Assembly: GCF_022832375.1 (NCBI RefSeq) | Contig: NZ_JALHLG010000040.1 | Location: 1 to 58,143 of the forward strand | Direction of reading: 5' to 3' | Length of the DNA stretch: 58,143 nucleotides | From: Novosphingobium beihaiense | GTDB lineage: Bacteria > Pseudomonadota > Alphaproteobacteria > Sphingomonadales > Sphingomonadaceae | Shown here: positions 41,598 through 50,822 of the stretch, in pieces | How the letters are laid out: each line of letters begins with the position of its first letter | How positions within the stretch are numbered: position 1 is the first letter of the stretch | Notes under the pieces: model-generated | The model's input: the letters and a program-made list of their open reading frames with translations, nothing else | Database searches by the model: none | Told to the model about the DNA's origin: nothing | Program-made: the position numbers and the translations under genes

Positions 41598-42323
41598 CTA
41601 CCCGAATGGCGCGTAGAGCGAGCGGCCATGCGCTTTGAGCCAGCGGTCGGCCTCATGAACGGACCCTTCGAACAGCTCTTTCAGGCAGTGGTGAAAGGCC
41701 GGAGAATGATCGAAATGGACAAGATGCGCGACTTCATGCGCGACGACCGAGCGGCGCACCATGTCGGGCGCCATGATCAGCCGCCAGTTGATCCGGATCG
41801 ATCCGTCCGGCGCGCACGAGCCCCAGCGCCGCCGCGCGTTCGAAAGGGCGATGCGCCGAGCGCCTTGCCCGGCGCGTTCGCAATATTCGGCAAGGTCGGC
41901 CGTGAGCAGTTCCAGCGCCTCGCCGCGCAACCAGCGCAGCAGGCGCGTTTCCAGAGAGGCTTCCGGGCCGCCGAGATGCAGCGCATCGTCTGCAACCACC
42001 GGACGGCGCGGGGCTTTCGGATCGTGGACCAGCCGCAAGGTCCGGCCCCGGAACGGCAGCTCGGCGCCATGGCCCAGCGTGACGGCTGGAGGCACCGCCG
42101 CGATCTGCCGCGCCAGCCAGTCATGACGGGACTGCGCGAAGGCGAGTGCCTCGGCGGTGCGGGCCCAGCGGGGCATGGAAATGCGCACTTCGCTGCCATC
42201 CGGCGCCAGCCGCATGGTCATGCGCCGGGCGCGCTCCAGCCGGCGGATCACCAAGGGCAGTGCGCGTCCTGCCACTTCCACTGTGGGTTCGGCATGGGGA
42301 TCGCGGCGCAGCCAGTCGAGCAT
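41598..42323 (-). CDS. YgjP/SprT-like zinc metallopeptidase (M48-type, DUF45)
   Basis: This 241-aa protein has the DUF45 layout: an N-terminal beta-rich part (LVIRRLERARRMTMRLAPDG) and the zinc motif HEVAHLVHFDHSPAFH near residues 195-210, with the catalytic Glu between the two His. RRRWGSCAPDGSIRINWRLI is a family signature. Substrates are unknown in most species. It starts 5 nt after the stop of the YcgN-like gene on the same strand. Confidence 0.85.
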   Translation of the reverse strand: MLDWLRRDPHAEPTVEVAGRALPLVIRRLERARRMTMRLAPDGSEVRISMPRWARTAEALAFAQSRHDWLARQIAAVPPAVTLGHGAELPFRGRTLRLVHDPKAPRRPVVADDALHLGGPEASLETRLLRWLRGEALELLTADLAEYCERAGQGARRIALSNARRRWGSCAPDGSIRINWRLIMAPDMVRRSVVAHEVAHLVHFDHSPAFHHCLKELFEGSVHEADRWLKAHGRSLYAPFG

Positions 42324-42328
42324 GGCGC

Positions 42329-42832
42329 TCAGGCCACGTCCCAGGGTTCGGAGCCGCCGTCTTCGTAGCCGTCTTCGTACTCATCCTCCTCATCGTCGCC
42401 GTAGGGCCAGACGATGTGGTGTTCGAGCGGCCCGGCCACGGTCTCGCTGATGACTTTGCCTGCCACCGACATCCCGGCGCGGTGAACCGCCTCGCGGTCT
42501 CCGCAGACGAGGTAGTGCCATTCGGGCAGGGGATCGCCCTCGGCGCGCAGGCGATAGGCGCAGCTCGGCGGCAGCCAGGCGAGTTCGCCCGCCGTCTCGG
42601 GCGTCAGCCGGATGCAGTCGGGCACGAAGTTGCGGCGATGGGCATAGTCGCTGCAGCGCGCAGTCTTCAGGTCGAGCAGCTTGCAGGCGACATTGGTGTG
42701 ATAGATCTCGCCGGTATCGGCATCTTCCACCTTGTGCAGGCAGCACTGGCCGCACCCGTCGCACAGCGCTTCCCACTCCGTGCGGCTGAGCGTGGAGAGC
42801 GGGCGTTCCCAGAAGGGCTTGTCCGCGCTCAC
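42329..42832 (-). CDS. YcgN-like cysteine-cluster protein (UPF0260)
   Basis: This 167-aa protein has the CDGCGQCCLHK motif near residue 24 and later cysteines (NVACKLLD ... ARCSDY ... PDCIRL), typical of the zinc/iron-chelating YkgJ/YcgN family. The C-terminus is very acidic (DDEEDEYEDGYEDGG). The start is GTG 42832, whose bases overlap the stop of the upstream sco gene (GTGA). The function is unknown. Confidence 0.85.
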   Translation of the reverse strand: MSADKPFWERPLSTLSRTEWEALCDGCGQCCLHKVEDADTGEIYHTNVACKLLDLKTARCSDYAHRRNFVPDCIRLTPETAGELAWLPPSCAYRLRAEGDPLPEWHYLVCGDREAVHRAGMSVAGKVISETVAGPLEHHIVWPYGDDEEDEYEDGYEDGGSEPWDVA

Positions 42833-43470
42833 TTCACCCACTTCGCCAGTTCGGCGGCCACGGCATCGGCGCCCTTGTCGGTGGGGAGCATGGAGATGGG
42901 TTTGCCGTCCGGGGCCATCAGATAGCTGATGCGGCTGTGGTCCATCAGATATCCGCCCGCGGTATCCGCGCCGCGCTTGTGATAGACGGCAAAGGCGTCG
43001 GCGGCCTTGTTCACTTGCTCCGCCGTTCCCGTCAGGCCCAGCAGGCGCGGGCCGAAGGCGCCGGTCCACTCGCCGACGACCTTGGGCGTATCGCGCGCCG
43101 GGTCGATCGAGATGAAGATCGGCTGCACTTTCCTGGCCAGATCGGGGTGCGCCTTGGCGAAGATGTTGAAGCCGCGCATCATCGTCTGCACGTCGAGCGG
43201 GCAGGCATCCGGGCAGAAGGTATAGCCGAAATAGACGATGCGCCATTCGCCCTTGAACTGGTCCCGGGTGACGGTCTTCCCGTCCTTGTCCACCAGTGTG
43301 AACGGGCCGCCGATCGCCGCGCCTTCAAGCGGCGGGCGCTCGGCCTGGGGCTGCTGCTGGCAGGCGGCCAGCGGCATGAGGAAAGACACGGCGAGGGCAA
43401 GGCCCAGAGACAGCCGGGGGGCGGGTTTTACGGTCCGGGAATTTCGGTAGGTCATGGCGCGCCGGTTCAT
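42829..43470 (-). CDS. SCO1/SenC family copper chaperone, lipoprotein
   Basis: This 213-aa protein has a signal peptide with lipobox LAAC (Cys37). The thioredoxin-like domain has Cys86 and Cys90 (YTFCPDACPLDV) and the distal copper-ligand His in YLMDHSRISYL. SCO proteins deliver copper to the CuA centre of cytochrome oxidase in the periplasm. A second in-frame Met (43455) is an alternative start. It is translationally coupled to the YcgN-like gene by a 4-nt overlap. Confidence 0.9.
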   Translation of the reverse strand: MNRRAMTYRNSRTVKPAPRLSLGLALAVSFLMPLAACQQQPQAERPPLEGAAIGGPFTLVDKDGKTVTRDQFKGEWRIVYFGYTFCPDACPLDVQTMMRGFNIFAKAHPDLARKVQPIFISIDPARDTPKVVGEWTGAFGPRLLGLTGTAEQVNKAADAFAVYHKRGADTAGGYLMDHSRISYLMAPDGKPISMLPTDKGADAVAAELAKWVK

Positions 43471-43547
43471 GCTCTGCTAAACGCGCCTATGCAAGGCGCC
43501 TTGGCGGGAGCGTTCTTGCGAATGAAAAAGTCCGGAGGAATTTCAAG

Positions 43548-44192
43548 GTGTCGAAGCGTAAGACCGCAAGCAGGGTTTCCCTTTCCCGGGCGATCCTGAA
43601 GGCCGCCATTCCCGCGCTGGCCATGGGGCTGGTGCTGCCCGCTCCCGCATGGGCCGATTTTTCGGATGGCTACAAGTTCCTCGAGTCGGTGAAGAAGAAA
43701 GAGGGCGAGAAGGTCGAGCAGGCGATCATGGATTCCTCCCAGATCGTGAATGCCCGCGATATCTCCACTGGAGAGACGGCGCTGCACATCGTCACCAAGC
43801 GGCGCGACCGGACCTGGCTGAGCTACCTCATTGGCAAGGGCGCCAATGTGAACCAGGGCGACGATCACGGGCTCACTCCGTTGCAACTGGCGATCAATCT
43901 GGGCTGGCGCGACGGGGCCGAGTTCCTCGTCGAGCATGGCGCGCGCACCGACGTTTCCAACGACGCCGGGGAAACCCCGCTGATCTCCGCCGTCCACCGG
44001 CACGACACGCAGCTTATGAAAGTGCTGCTGGAGGCCGGCGCGAACCCTGATGTGGCGGACAATTCCGGCCGCAGCGCGCGCGACTATGCGAAGCTGGAAG
44101 GGGAGAACAACAGCCTCCTCACCACCATCGACACTTACGCCAAGAAGGGCGCATCGAAATCCTCCAAGCCGGTCTACGGCCCGGTACTCTAA
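43548..44192 (+). CDS. Secreted ankyrin-repeat protein
   Basis: This 214-aa protein starts with GTG at 43548 after GGAGGAAT. A signal peptide (IPALAMGLVLPAPAWA) is followed by about four ankyrin repeats (for example TGETALHIVTKRRDRTWLSYL, GLTPLQLAINLGWRDGAEFL and GETPLISAVHRHDTQLMKVL). It is probably a periplasmic protein-binding scaffold. The partner is unknown. The COQ9-like gene follows after 14 nt. Confidence 0.83.
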   Translation: MSKRKTASRVSLSRAILKAAIPALAMGLVLPAPAWADFSDGYKFLESVKKKEGEKVEQAIMDSSQIVNARDISTGETALHIVTKRRDRTWLSYLIGKGANVNQGDDHGLTPLQLAINLGWRDGAEFLVEHGARTDVSNDAGETPLISAVHRHDTQLMKVLLEAGANPDVADNSGRSARDYAKLEGENNSLLTTIDTYAKKGASKSSKPVYGPVL

Positions 44193-44206
44193 AGGCAGAC
44201 GGACAG

Positions 44207-44860
44207 ATGGAAGATCCCGCAACGCTCGAAGCCCTGCGTGTGCAGCTGGCCCCGGCCATCGCCGATGCCGCCGCGTTCGACGGCTGGACCAGCGAAGCCG
44301 TGGCGCAGGCGGCGGACATGGCCGGTGTGGACCGCGATCTGGCCGCTTATGCCTTTCGTGACGGGCAGATGGCGATGATCGCGGCCTGGACCGGGCATGT
44401 GGACGCGCAGATGGCGGCAGCGGTTCCGGCCGCCTCGCTTTCGAACCTGCCCGTGCGCGAACGCATCCGCCGCCTGGTCATGGCCCGGCTCGATGCCGCG
44501 GCCGGGCGCGAGGAAGCGCTGACCCGCGCGCTGGCGGTGATGGCACTGCCCCGCAACATCGCCGCTTCCGCGCGGCTGGGCTGGCGCAGCGCGGACCGGA
44601 TGTGGCATCTCGCGGGCGACACCGCGACCGATTACAACCACTATACCAAGCGCGCGATCCTAGCGGGGATCTATGCCGCCACGCTGCAGGTCTTCGTTCG
44701 CGATTCCAGCGATGACAAGGCGGAGACCCGCGCGTTTCTTGACCGCCGGATCGAAGGGATCATGCGTTTCGAAAAGGCCAAGAGCCAGATCCTGCGCAAG
44801 CCGGACGAGCGTTTCAGCATGACCCGTCTGCTGGGGCGCATCCGTTACCCCGCCCACTGA
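44207..44860 (+). CDS. coq9: COQ9 family ubiquinone biosynthesis protein
   Basis: This 217-aa helical protein resembles alphaproteobacterial COQ9, which is TetR-like in fold and binds isoprenoid lipids to aid COQ7 hydroxylation. The family core WHLAGDTATDYNHYTKRAIL is present at about residues 131-150, followed by GIYAATL. No DNA-binding role is suggested. Its position next to an ankyrin gene is uninformative. Confidence 0.87.
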   Translation: MEDPATLEALRVQLAPAIADAAAFDGWTSEAVAQAADMAGVDRDLAAYAFRDGQMAMIAAWTGHVDAQMAAAVPAASLSNLPVRERIRRLVMARLDAAAGREEALTRALAVMALPRNIAASARLGWRSADRMWHLAGDTATDYNHYTKRAILAGIYAATLQVFVRDSSDDKAETRAFLDRRIEGIMRFEKAKSQILRKPDERFSMTRLLGRIRYPAH

Positions 44861-44963
44861 AGGGAGCGGGCGTGCCGGTCCTCTTTCCCACAGGGCGGGC
44901 GTGGGCGGTCTTCGCTGGGGCGATGCTGCAATTTGACCGGAGGCAATGACAGGCCTCGAAGTT

Positions 44964-44982
44964 ATTGCGAAGCAGTTGCAAT
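44964..44982 (+). promoter_or_regulatory. Fur-like operator upstream of feoAB
   Basis: ATTGCGAAGCAGTTGCAAT is an imperfect 19-bp palindrome with perfect ATTGC/GCAAT ends and TTGCGAA..TTGCAA cores, close to alphaproteobacterial Fur boxes. It lies 30 nt before feoA, next to a weak -10 (TAATCT, 44991-44996). Confidence 0.5.
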
Positions 44983-45011
44983 TCCTTGCGTAATCTGGCA
45001 GCGGAACTTTC

Positions 45012-45266
45012 ATGACACTCGACGTGCTTCCCATCGGCAAGACGGCCCGCATCGTGGCGGTGGACTGGGCCGCGCTCGTGCCCGAAGAGGCGCGCCGCCT
45101 GCGTGCACTGGGTCTTGAGGAAGGCGCGCGCGTGGCCGTGGCGCATCGCGGCGTGCTGGGCGGCGGGGACCCGATTGCCCTTGCCGTCGGGCGCATGACG
45201 ATTGCGGTGCGCCGGGCCCATGCCGCGGCAATAGACGTGGAGCTTCTCGAAAGGGTGGATATTTGA
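45012..45266 (+). CDS. feoA: Ferrous iron transport protein FeoA
   Basis: This 84-aa SH3-like domain protein contains VPEEARRLRALGLEEGARVAVAHRG-type sequence with the LGLEEGA turn typical of FeoA (split quoted segment: residues about 23-45). FeoA supports the FeoB transporter. Its end overlaps feoB by 4 nt (TTGA). A Fur-like site upstream suggests induction under iron limitation. Confidence 0.9.
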   Translation: MTLDVLPIGKTARIVAVDWAALVPEEARRLRALGLEEGARVAVAHRGVLGGGDPIALAVGRMTIAVRRAHAAAIDVELLERVDI

Positions 45267-47107
45267 GCCGTCCCCGCAAGGTCGCGCTGGTTGGCAATCC
45301 CAATGCAGGCAAAAGTGCGCTGTTCAATGCGTTGACCGGCGCGCGCCAGAAAATCGCGAATTATCCGGGCGTCACGGTCGAGCGCAAGAGCGGGCGCTTC
45401 ATCCTGCCCACTGGCGAGCCGGTGGAGATGACGGACCTGCCCGGCGCTTACGGCCTCGATCCCACCAGCCCGGACGAGGAAGTGACGTCCAAGGTCATCA
45501 GCGGCCGTTTCCCGGGTGAAGCGGCGCCCGATGTGCTGGTGGTGGTGCTCGATGCTTCGAACCTCGAACAGCATCTCGTCTTCGCGCAGGAAGTTCTGGC
45601 GCTGGGCAAGCCCGCTGTGGTGGCGCTCAACATGGTCGATCTGGCCGAGCGGGACGGGCTGACGCTCGATCCCGGGGTGCTGGAGGAAGAACTGGGCGTG
45701 CGGGTGGTCCCCACGGTCGCCGTGCGCCGGCGCGGCCTTTCCGAGCTGGGCGAGGCAATTGCCGCGGCCGAAGCGCGCCATCCGGGGCCGGGCCTGACCA
45801 ACCTCAAGCCGACCGAGCGCCGGGTGGCCGCCCATGCCATGGCGGACGCGGCGATCCTGTCCGAATCGAAACGCCACCGCCTGCATGCCCGGCTGGACCG
45901 GGTGCTGCTCAATCCCTGGCTGGGGCCGGTGATCCTGCTGGTACTGCTGTTCGTGGTGTTCCAGGCGGTTTTCGCCTGGGCGACGCCGTTCGCCGATGCG
46001 CTCGACGCGGGAGTGGGCTGGCTGCATGACGGCGTGAAAGCCGTGATGCCGGCAGGGCTCGTGCGCGATCTGATTACCGACGGGATCATTGCCGGGGTCG
46101 GCGCGGTGGTGGTGTTCCTGCCGCAGATCGTCATCCTCTTCGCTTTCATTCTGGCGATGGAGGCCTCCGGCTACATGGCGCGCGCGGCGTTTCTGATGGA
46201 CCGGCTGATGGCGCACGTGGGGCTTTCGGGCCGCAGCTTCATCCCGCTGCTCTCCAGCTTCGCTTGCGCCATTCCCGGCATCATGGCGACCCGTTCGATT
46301 TCCGATCCCAAGGACCGGCTGACGACGATCCTGATCGCCCCGATGATGACCTGTTCGGCGCGTCTGCCGGTCTATGCCGTGATCATCGCCGCGTTCATTC
46401 CCAACACCAATGTCGGCGGCGGCGTGGGGCTGCAGGGGCTGGTGCTTTTCGCGCTCTACGTGGCGGGCGTGCTGGGGGCGATGCTGGTCGCGCTGATCCT
46501 GCGCCGTTCGGTGACCAAGGGCGCGGCCTCCGGCTTCATCATGGAGCTGCCCAAGTACCAGCTTCCCCGGCTCAAGGACATGGCGATCGGCCTGTGGCAG
46601 CGTGCGTGGATCTTCCTGCGCCGTGCGGGCACGATCATTTTCACCGTCACGGTGGTGCTGTGGGTGCTGCTCAATTTCCCGCAGGCGAAGCCCGGCGAAA
46701 GCCAGGTCGATGCCTCGATCGCGGGCAAGCTCGCCAATGGCCTCTCCGTCGTGGTCGAGCCGATCGGTTTCAACCGCGACATGGCATTGGCTCTGATCCC
46801 GGCGATGGCCGCGCGAGAAGTGGCCGTCTCATCGCTGGCAACGACTTATGCCGTCGATGCCAGCGACGACGATGACCGGCAGGCCGCCGAACTGGGCGAC
46901 CAGCTCAAGAGCCGCTGGACCCTGCCGATGGCGCTGGCGTTCCTCGCCTGGTTCGTCTTCGCGCCGCAGTGCATGTCCACCATCGCCGTTACCCGGCGCG
47001 AGACCAACGGCTGGAAATGGCCCGCGTTCATGCTCGCCTACCTGTTCGGTCTGGCATACGCGGCCGCGGGGCTGACGTACTGGATTGCGGTGAGCGCCGG
47101 GCTTTAG
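45263..47107 (+). CDS. feoB: Ferrous iron transporter FeoB
   Basis: This 614-aa inner-membrane protein begins with a TTG start that overlaps the feoA stop. The N-terminal G-protein domain has G1 GNPNAGKS (residues 11-18), G3 DLPGAYGL and G4 NMVD. A helical linker and a polytopic membrane region with two Gate motifs follow (for example IPLLSSFACAIPGIMATR and CSARLPVYAVII). It imports Fe2+ from the periplasm. It is shorter than E. coli FeoB (773 aa) but complete in all parts. No FeoC is seen. Confidence 0.94.
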   Translation: MSRPRKVALVGNPNAGKSALFNALTGARQKIANYPGVTVERKSGRFILPTGEPVEMTDLPGAYGLDPTSPDEEVTSKVISGRFPGEAAPDVLVVVLDASNLEQHLVFAQEVLALGKPAVVALNMVDLAERDGLTLDPGVLEEELGVRVVPTVAVRRRGLSELGEAIAAAEARHPGPGLTNLKPTERRVAAHAMADAAILSESKRHRLHARLDRVLLNPWLGPVILLVLLFVVFQAVFAWATPFADALDAGVGWLHDGVKAVMPAGLVRDLITDGIIAGVGAVVVFLPQIVILFAFILAMEASGYMARAAFLMDRLMAHVGLSGRSFIPLLSSFACAIPGIMATRSISDPKDRLTTILIAPMMTCSARLPVYAVIIAAFIPNTNVGGGVGLQGLVLFALYVAGVLGAMLVALILRRSVTKGAASGFIMELPKYQLPRLKDMAIGLWQRAWIFLRRAGTIIFTVTVVLWVLLNFPQAKPGESQVDASIAGKLANGLSVVVEPIGFNRDMALALIPAMAAREVAVSSLATTYAVDASDDDDRQAAELGDQLKSRWTLPMALAFLAWFVFAPQCMSTIAVTRRETNGWKWPAFMLAYLFGLAYAAAGLTYWIAVSAGL

Positions 47108-47256
47108 ACGGGGGCATGTAACCTCACTGAAAATATTTAATTTTCCGCTCCCGTCGCGATCCTGTATCTTCGCATCCGAAGGGAAGCTTCAGCAGTCTGG
47201 CAAGGGCCGCCACGCAAGATATTCTGAGCCGCCCGCAATCATGTCGGAGATGCGCT

Positions 47257-47781
47257 TTGGGGGCATGGGGTGCGCTGATCATGAGCTTTTTCGGGGCGGT
47301 GTTCGTTTCCCTGACGCTGTTCTGGCAATGGCACCTTTCGGGCGCCGTTCTGGTTTTGCCGTTTGTGGTGTTCGTTTTGATCGGGCTCCCCGCGAGCTAC
47401 GTCATTCGCGCGCCCGGTGATGGCATCAAGCCGTCACCCAAAGAAGAGCGAGTCATCATGTGGAGCAGCATAGGTGAAGGCATCGGCCTTTTTCTCGTCT
47501 CCAACATTGTCATCAATCTGCACCGGCCAGACCTTCTCCTGCCTTCGATGGCACTGGTGGTCGGGTTACATTTCCTGCCTATCGCGTTCGCCGCTCGTTT
47601 TCGTCCGTTCTATGTGCTCGGCGGTGCCTTGATCGCGGCCGCGTTTGCAGGTTTCATTGCCGGAGCGCCGGCAGGGGGCGAATTGGCAGGGCTCATGGCT
47701 GCCGCGGCCCTTTGGCTTGCATCCGGCATCGCAGTTCGCCGTGACTGGCTGGCAAAGGAAAGCACTGCGGCCGGTTCTTGA
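47257..47781 (+). CDS. Hypothetical multi-pass membrane protein
   Basis: This 174-aa protein has about five hydrophobic segments (residues 5-25, 30-48, 72-88, 93-110, 118-160). The TTG start at 47257 is preferred because GGAG lies 7 nt upstream; an in-frame ATG at 47281 is the alternative. No family is recognised. GC content is somewhat below that of neighbours. It stands alone between feoB and ssb. Confidence 0.6.
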   Translation: MGAWGALIMSFFGAVFVSLTLFWQWHLSGAVLVLPFVVFVLIGLPASYVIRAPGDGIKPSPKEERVIMWSSIGEGIGLFLVSNIVINLHRPDLLLPSMALVVGLHFLPIAFAARFRPFYVLGGALIAAAFAGFIAGAPAGGELAGLMAAAALWLASGIAVRRDWLAKESTAAGS

Positions 47782-47914
47782 GGAATCGCGTTCCGGTCAA
47801 TCGTCTTGCAGGGCACATCCTGCCAAGCGGGGAAAACAGCTCTATCGACGGTTGGCAGAAAGCCCTGTGGTTCGCTAACCCGTCGGCCGAGATTCAAACG
47901 AAAGCGATTCCATC

Positions 47915-48484
47915 ATGGCAGGCAGCGTCAACAAGGTCATTCTCGTCGGCAACCTCGGGGCCGATCCTGAGGTCAAGTCGTTCCAGAACGGCGGGCGCAT
48001 CTGCAACTTGCGCATCGCCACTTCGGAAAGCTGGAAGGACCGCCAGACCGGCGAGCGCAAGGAGCGCACCGAATGGCATCAGGTCGTGCTCCAGTCCGAT
48101 GGGCTGGTGGGCGTCGCCGAACGCTTCCTGCGCAAGGGATCGAAAGTCTACATCGAAGGCCAGCTGCGCACCCGCAAGTGGCAGGACCAGAACGGTAACG
48201 ACCGCTATTCCACCGAAGTTTCCGTCGGCGGCATGGGCGGCGTGCTCACCATGCTCGACAGTGCGCCGGGCGGCGGCGGCCAGCGCGGCGGTGGCGGCGG
48301 CTGGAACGAGGGCGGTTCCTCGGGCGGTGGCTTCGGCGGCGGCGGCCGTTCGGGTGGCGGCAACGACTGGGGCCGCTCCGGCGGGTCGTCGGGCGGCAGC
48401 AGCGACTGGGGCAGCACGGGCGGCTCTTCGGGTGGCAGCGGCGGCGGCTTCGGCGACGATCTGGACGACGATATCCCGTTCTGA
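47915..48484 (+). CDS. ssb: Single-stranded DNA-binding protein
   Basis: This 189-aa protein has an N-terminal OB-fold (MAGSVNKVILVGNLGADPE ... WHQVVLQSDGLVGVAERFLRKGS), a low-complexity Gly/Ser-rich linker (about 115-175) and the acidic C-terminal tip DDLDDDIPF that recruits replication and repair proteins. Its length is typical. A strong terminator follows. Confidence 0.96.
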   Translation: MAGSVNKVILVGNLGADPEVKSFQNGGRICNLRIATSESWKDRQTGERKERTEWHQVVLQSDGLVGVAERFLRKGSKVYIEGQLRTRKWQDQNGNDRYSTEVSVGGMGGVLTMLDSAPGGGGQRGGGGGWNEGGSSGGGFGGGGRSGGGNDWGRSGGSSGGSSDWGSTGGSSGGSGGGFGDDLDDDIPF

Positions 48485-48514
48485 TCCGGGCCGGACTTTC
48501 CCGGTCAACGGTTT

Positions 48515-48542
48515 ACGGCCGCCCCTTTCGGGCGGCCGTTTT
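48515..48542 (+). terminator. Rho-independent terminator after ssb
   Basis: A perfect 10-bp stem ACGGCCGCCC/GGGCGGCCGT with loop CTTTC is followed by a short T run. It lies 30 nt after the ssb stop and, as a palindrome, may serve the converging TraB-like gene too. Confidence 0.88.
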
Positions 48543-48579
48543 GTATTGGCCTGATCTTGCTTGTTTTAAAACGCCTTGC

Positions 48580-49653
48580 TTATTTCAGAACCCGTTCGGC
48601 GTCTTCCAGCGAGAGGTCGTGCATCTGCCTGAGATAGGCTTCGAAGTAGCTCTTGTGCGATGCACCGACGATGACCAGGGCGCGTTCGTCCGGCTTCGCG
48701 CGTAACATGTCGCGGATATTGGCGGCCATGCGCAGGTTTCGTGTTTCCCAATAGGCGACGTACTGGCGGCCGAATTCCTGCGGTGAGGGATCGCGAAGCG
48801 CTGCGCCGAAGTCGCTGTCGAACACGACTTTCCCCATGCCGGGCGCATTGAGATCGCGATAGATGGCAAGCAGGCCTTCGGGCGTTCCCATGCGTTCGTT
48901 CATGCGCTTGTCATGGGCCTGGCGCGCGTGATTGGCCGGATTGTCCCAGGCTTTGGTGATCGCGTCATTGAAAGCCGCATCGTCAGACGGCATGAAATCG
49001 GCCGTGTGGTCGTCGATTGGGAAAATCCGTTCGAGGCCAAGGCGGGCGGCGAGCCGGGCCGCGATCTGGATCGATTCGTCGTGCCGCGTGCTCAGCTTGG
49101 CAAGACTGGCGGCCAAGGTTGCATCGAGGCCATTGCCTTCACGGCGCTCGGCCTCTGGCAGGCGGAACCATTGCACCATGGCCGAGGCTCGGTCGCCACT
49201 GGCCAGAAACAGGGCGGCAAGGTGCCGGCGCTGGGCAGGGGTGGGCGCATCGGGCCAATGGGTGAGCAGCCGTTCCGCCTCCCGCGTGGCTTCGGGTACG
49301 GTCAGCCCGGTCGCTTTGCGGGCCGGGGCCGGATCCCAGCAATAGCCTTTTACCGTATCGGCATAGCGATCGGGATAGGCGCGCATGAAATCGCATTGCG
49401 GGCCGGAGACGGCCTCTATGGCAATGGCCTGCGGCTTCCACGCAGCCAGACGCGCCAGCAGCGGAGCCAGATTGGCAGGCGCGAAGCTATCGGGAAAAGT
49501 CGAAAGGTGCGGCGATCCCAGAACCAGCAGCTCGCCGGGCTTGCCCGCGATCCGCGCGTGTATATGGCCCGGATCGAAACGGGGCTGATCGCTTTGCGCT
49601 GCGGCCAGCGGTGCGGCCGCAAGCCCCAGAACCAATGCCAGGATCGCGCGCAC
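48580..49653 (-). CDS. TraB/GumN-like secreted protein (DUF5694)
   Basis: This 357-aa protein has a signal peptide (ALVLGLAAAPLAAAQ). GELLVLGSPHLSTFP near residue 40, and AIAIEAVSGP then ALVIVGASHKSYFEAYL further on, follow the TraB/GumN pattern (GS/TxH near the start, an E, and GxxH late). Family members are thought to be metal-dependent, but their chemistry is unclear. It is monocistronic between converging ssb and diverging short intergenic DNA. Confidence 0.75.
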   Translation of the reverse strand: MRAILALVLGLAAAPLAAAQSDQPRFDPGHIHARIAGKPGELLVLGSPHLSTFPDSFAPANLAPLLARLAAWKPQAIAIEAVSGPQCDFMRAYPDRYADTVKGYCWDPAPARKATGLTVPEATREAERLLTHWPDAPTPAQRRHLAALFLASGDRASAMVQWFRLPEAERREGNGLDATLAASLAKLSTRHDESIQIAARLAARLGLERIFPIDDHTADFMPSDDAAFNDAITKAWDNPANHARQAHDKRMNERMGTPEGLLAIYRDLNAPGMGKVVFDSDFGAALRDPSPQEFGRQYVAYWETRNLRMAANIRDMLRAKPDERALVIVGASHKSYFEAYLRQMHDLSLEDAERVLK

Positions 49654-49764
49654 GGCATGCCTCCTTCGTCTTGTGATTGGCTAACGGAGGCACGCTATAA
49701 TATCGAGACGGCATGGCAAGCGCTTAAGAGGCCTGCTTTTTTTGTCTAACTGGAAAGCCGTCTG

Positions 49765-50298
49765 TTACCCCTTGCCCAGGTTCAGCCCCTTCAGCGCCGC
49801 GAAGGGCCCCTGATCTTCCGGCGTGCCGATCCCGGCGGCCTTGCGTGCCGCCTCCGCTTCGGGGCCGGTGAGGAACGGATCGATCGCCAGCGCCAGGCTT
49901 TGCGCCACGGCTTCGCCGAGGTCGATGTGAGAGCCGGTATATTCGATTTCGTCGCAATCGTCGGCGGTGATCTCGAATTCCTCGTCGGGGGCATAGGCGG
50001 TCATGGCGGGGACGAAGCGGAAGAACAGGGGCTCGTCGATGGAGACCGGCAAGTCCTCGGCGGAGATCGCGCAGGACTGGACGATTTCGGCCTTGAGGCG
50101 TCCGCGCGCTTCCACGGTGCGGTCGTCGCGGTGCAGTTCGAGGTCTGCCGAAACACTGTCGATCCGCACGAGGCCGAAGCGGCGGGCGAGCGCCTCGCGT
50201 TCTGCGGCGCTCGCCTCCACGTGCGGGGCCTGGCCTTCGGCCTGGCGCACATCGAGCGGGCGGGAAAATTCGGGGGCAGTGCTGTCCGGCGTGTTCAT
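49765..50298 (-). CDS. YceD family protein (DUF177)
   Basis: This 177-aa acidic protein belongs to the DUF177/YceD family, recognised by PEFSRPLDVRQ at the start, VQSCAISAEDLPVSIDEPL in the middle and EFEITADDCDEIEYTGSHIDLGEAVAQ-type sequence (residues about 115-140). YceD-like proteins affect 23S rRNA accumulation; the gene often precedes rpmF-plsX, which is not the case here. The start overlaps the chaperone gene stop by 4 nt. Confidence 0.85.
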   Translation of the reverse strand: MNTPDSTAPEFSRPLDVRQAEGQAPHVEASAAEREALARRFGLVRIDSVSADLELHRDDRTVEARGRLKAEIVQSCAISAEDLPVSIDEPLFFRFVPAMTAYAPDEEFEITADDCDEIEYTGSHIDLGEAVAQSLALAIDPFLTGPEAEAARKAAGIGTPEDQGPFAALKGLNLGKG

Positions 50299-50822
50299 CG
50301 CGCGATCTCCGCGGCCAGCAGGGCTTCGTCCGGCAAGGCATCGATCTGCGCATGCAGGCGGCGCACTTCGCTGGCAAGGCGGGCGGTGTCGGCGCCCTCG
50401 ATCAGGGTGACGTTGCGTTCAAGCGCGGCGATCAACGCGGAATCGTCCTGTGCCAGAGCCTCTTTCAGCGCGCCGATGCGCCCGGCCATCACGTTCATCA
50501 GCTTGCCGATATGCTTGCCGACGACGAGATCGCCGACGCCCGACTGGCGCAATTGCCCGTCCATGTCTTCCACGAAAAGCTCGGTCAGCCGGGCCGAAGG
50601 GCCGATCAGTGCGCCGTCGCCGCTCCCGCTGCGCTCCATGCGCAGCATCACCAGCGCCAGCACCAGCGTGATCGCATCGAACCGGCCCGCCACGGTATCG
50701 GCCACGCCGCATTGCGCATACCAGAGCTTTTCGCGCGCGATTTCCACCACGCGGTGCCACAGCGGGCGCGCCGCCTCTCGGGAATCCGGGCGTTTGCCGA
50801 GGATGCGGGAAATCAGGGACAC
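50295..50822 (-). CDS. Ubiquinol-cytochrome c chaperone family protein (CBP3/UQCC1-like)
   Basis: This 175-aa helical protein resembles the alphaproteobacterial UQCC1/CBP3 domain: HRVVEIAREKLWYAQCGVADT, FDAITLVLALVMLRME, LTELFVEDMDGQLRQSGVGD and VGKHIGKLMN. In mitochondria CBP3 helps cytochrome b assembly. A role in bc1 complex assembly is inferred from this. It forms a two-gene operon with yceD. Confidence 0.85.
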   Translation of the reverse strand: MSLISRILGKRPDSREAARPLWHRVVEIAREKLWYAQCGVADTVAGRFDAITLVLALVMLRMERSGSGDGALIGPSARLTELFVEDMDGQLRQSGVGDLVVGKHIGKLMNVMAGRIGALKEALAQDDSALIAALERNVTLIEGADTARLASEVRRLHAQIDALPDEALLAAEIAR

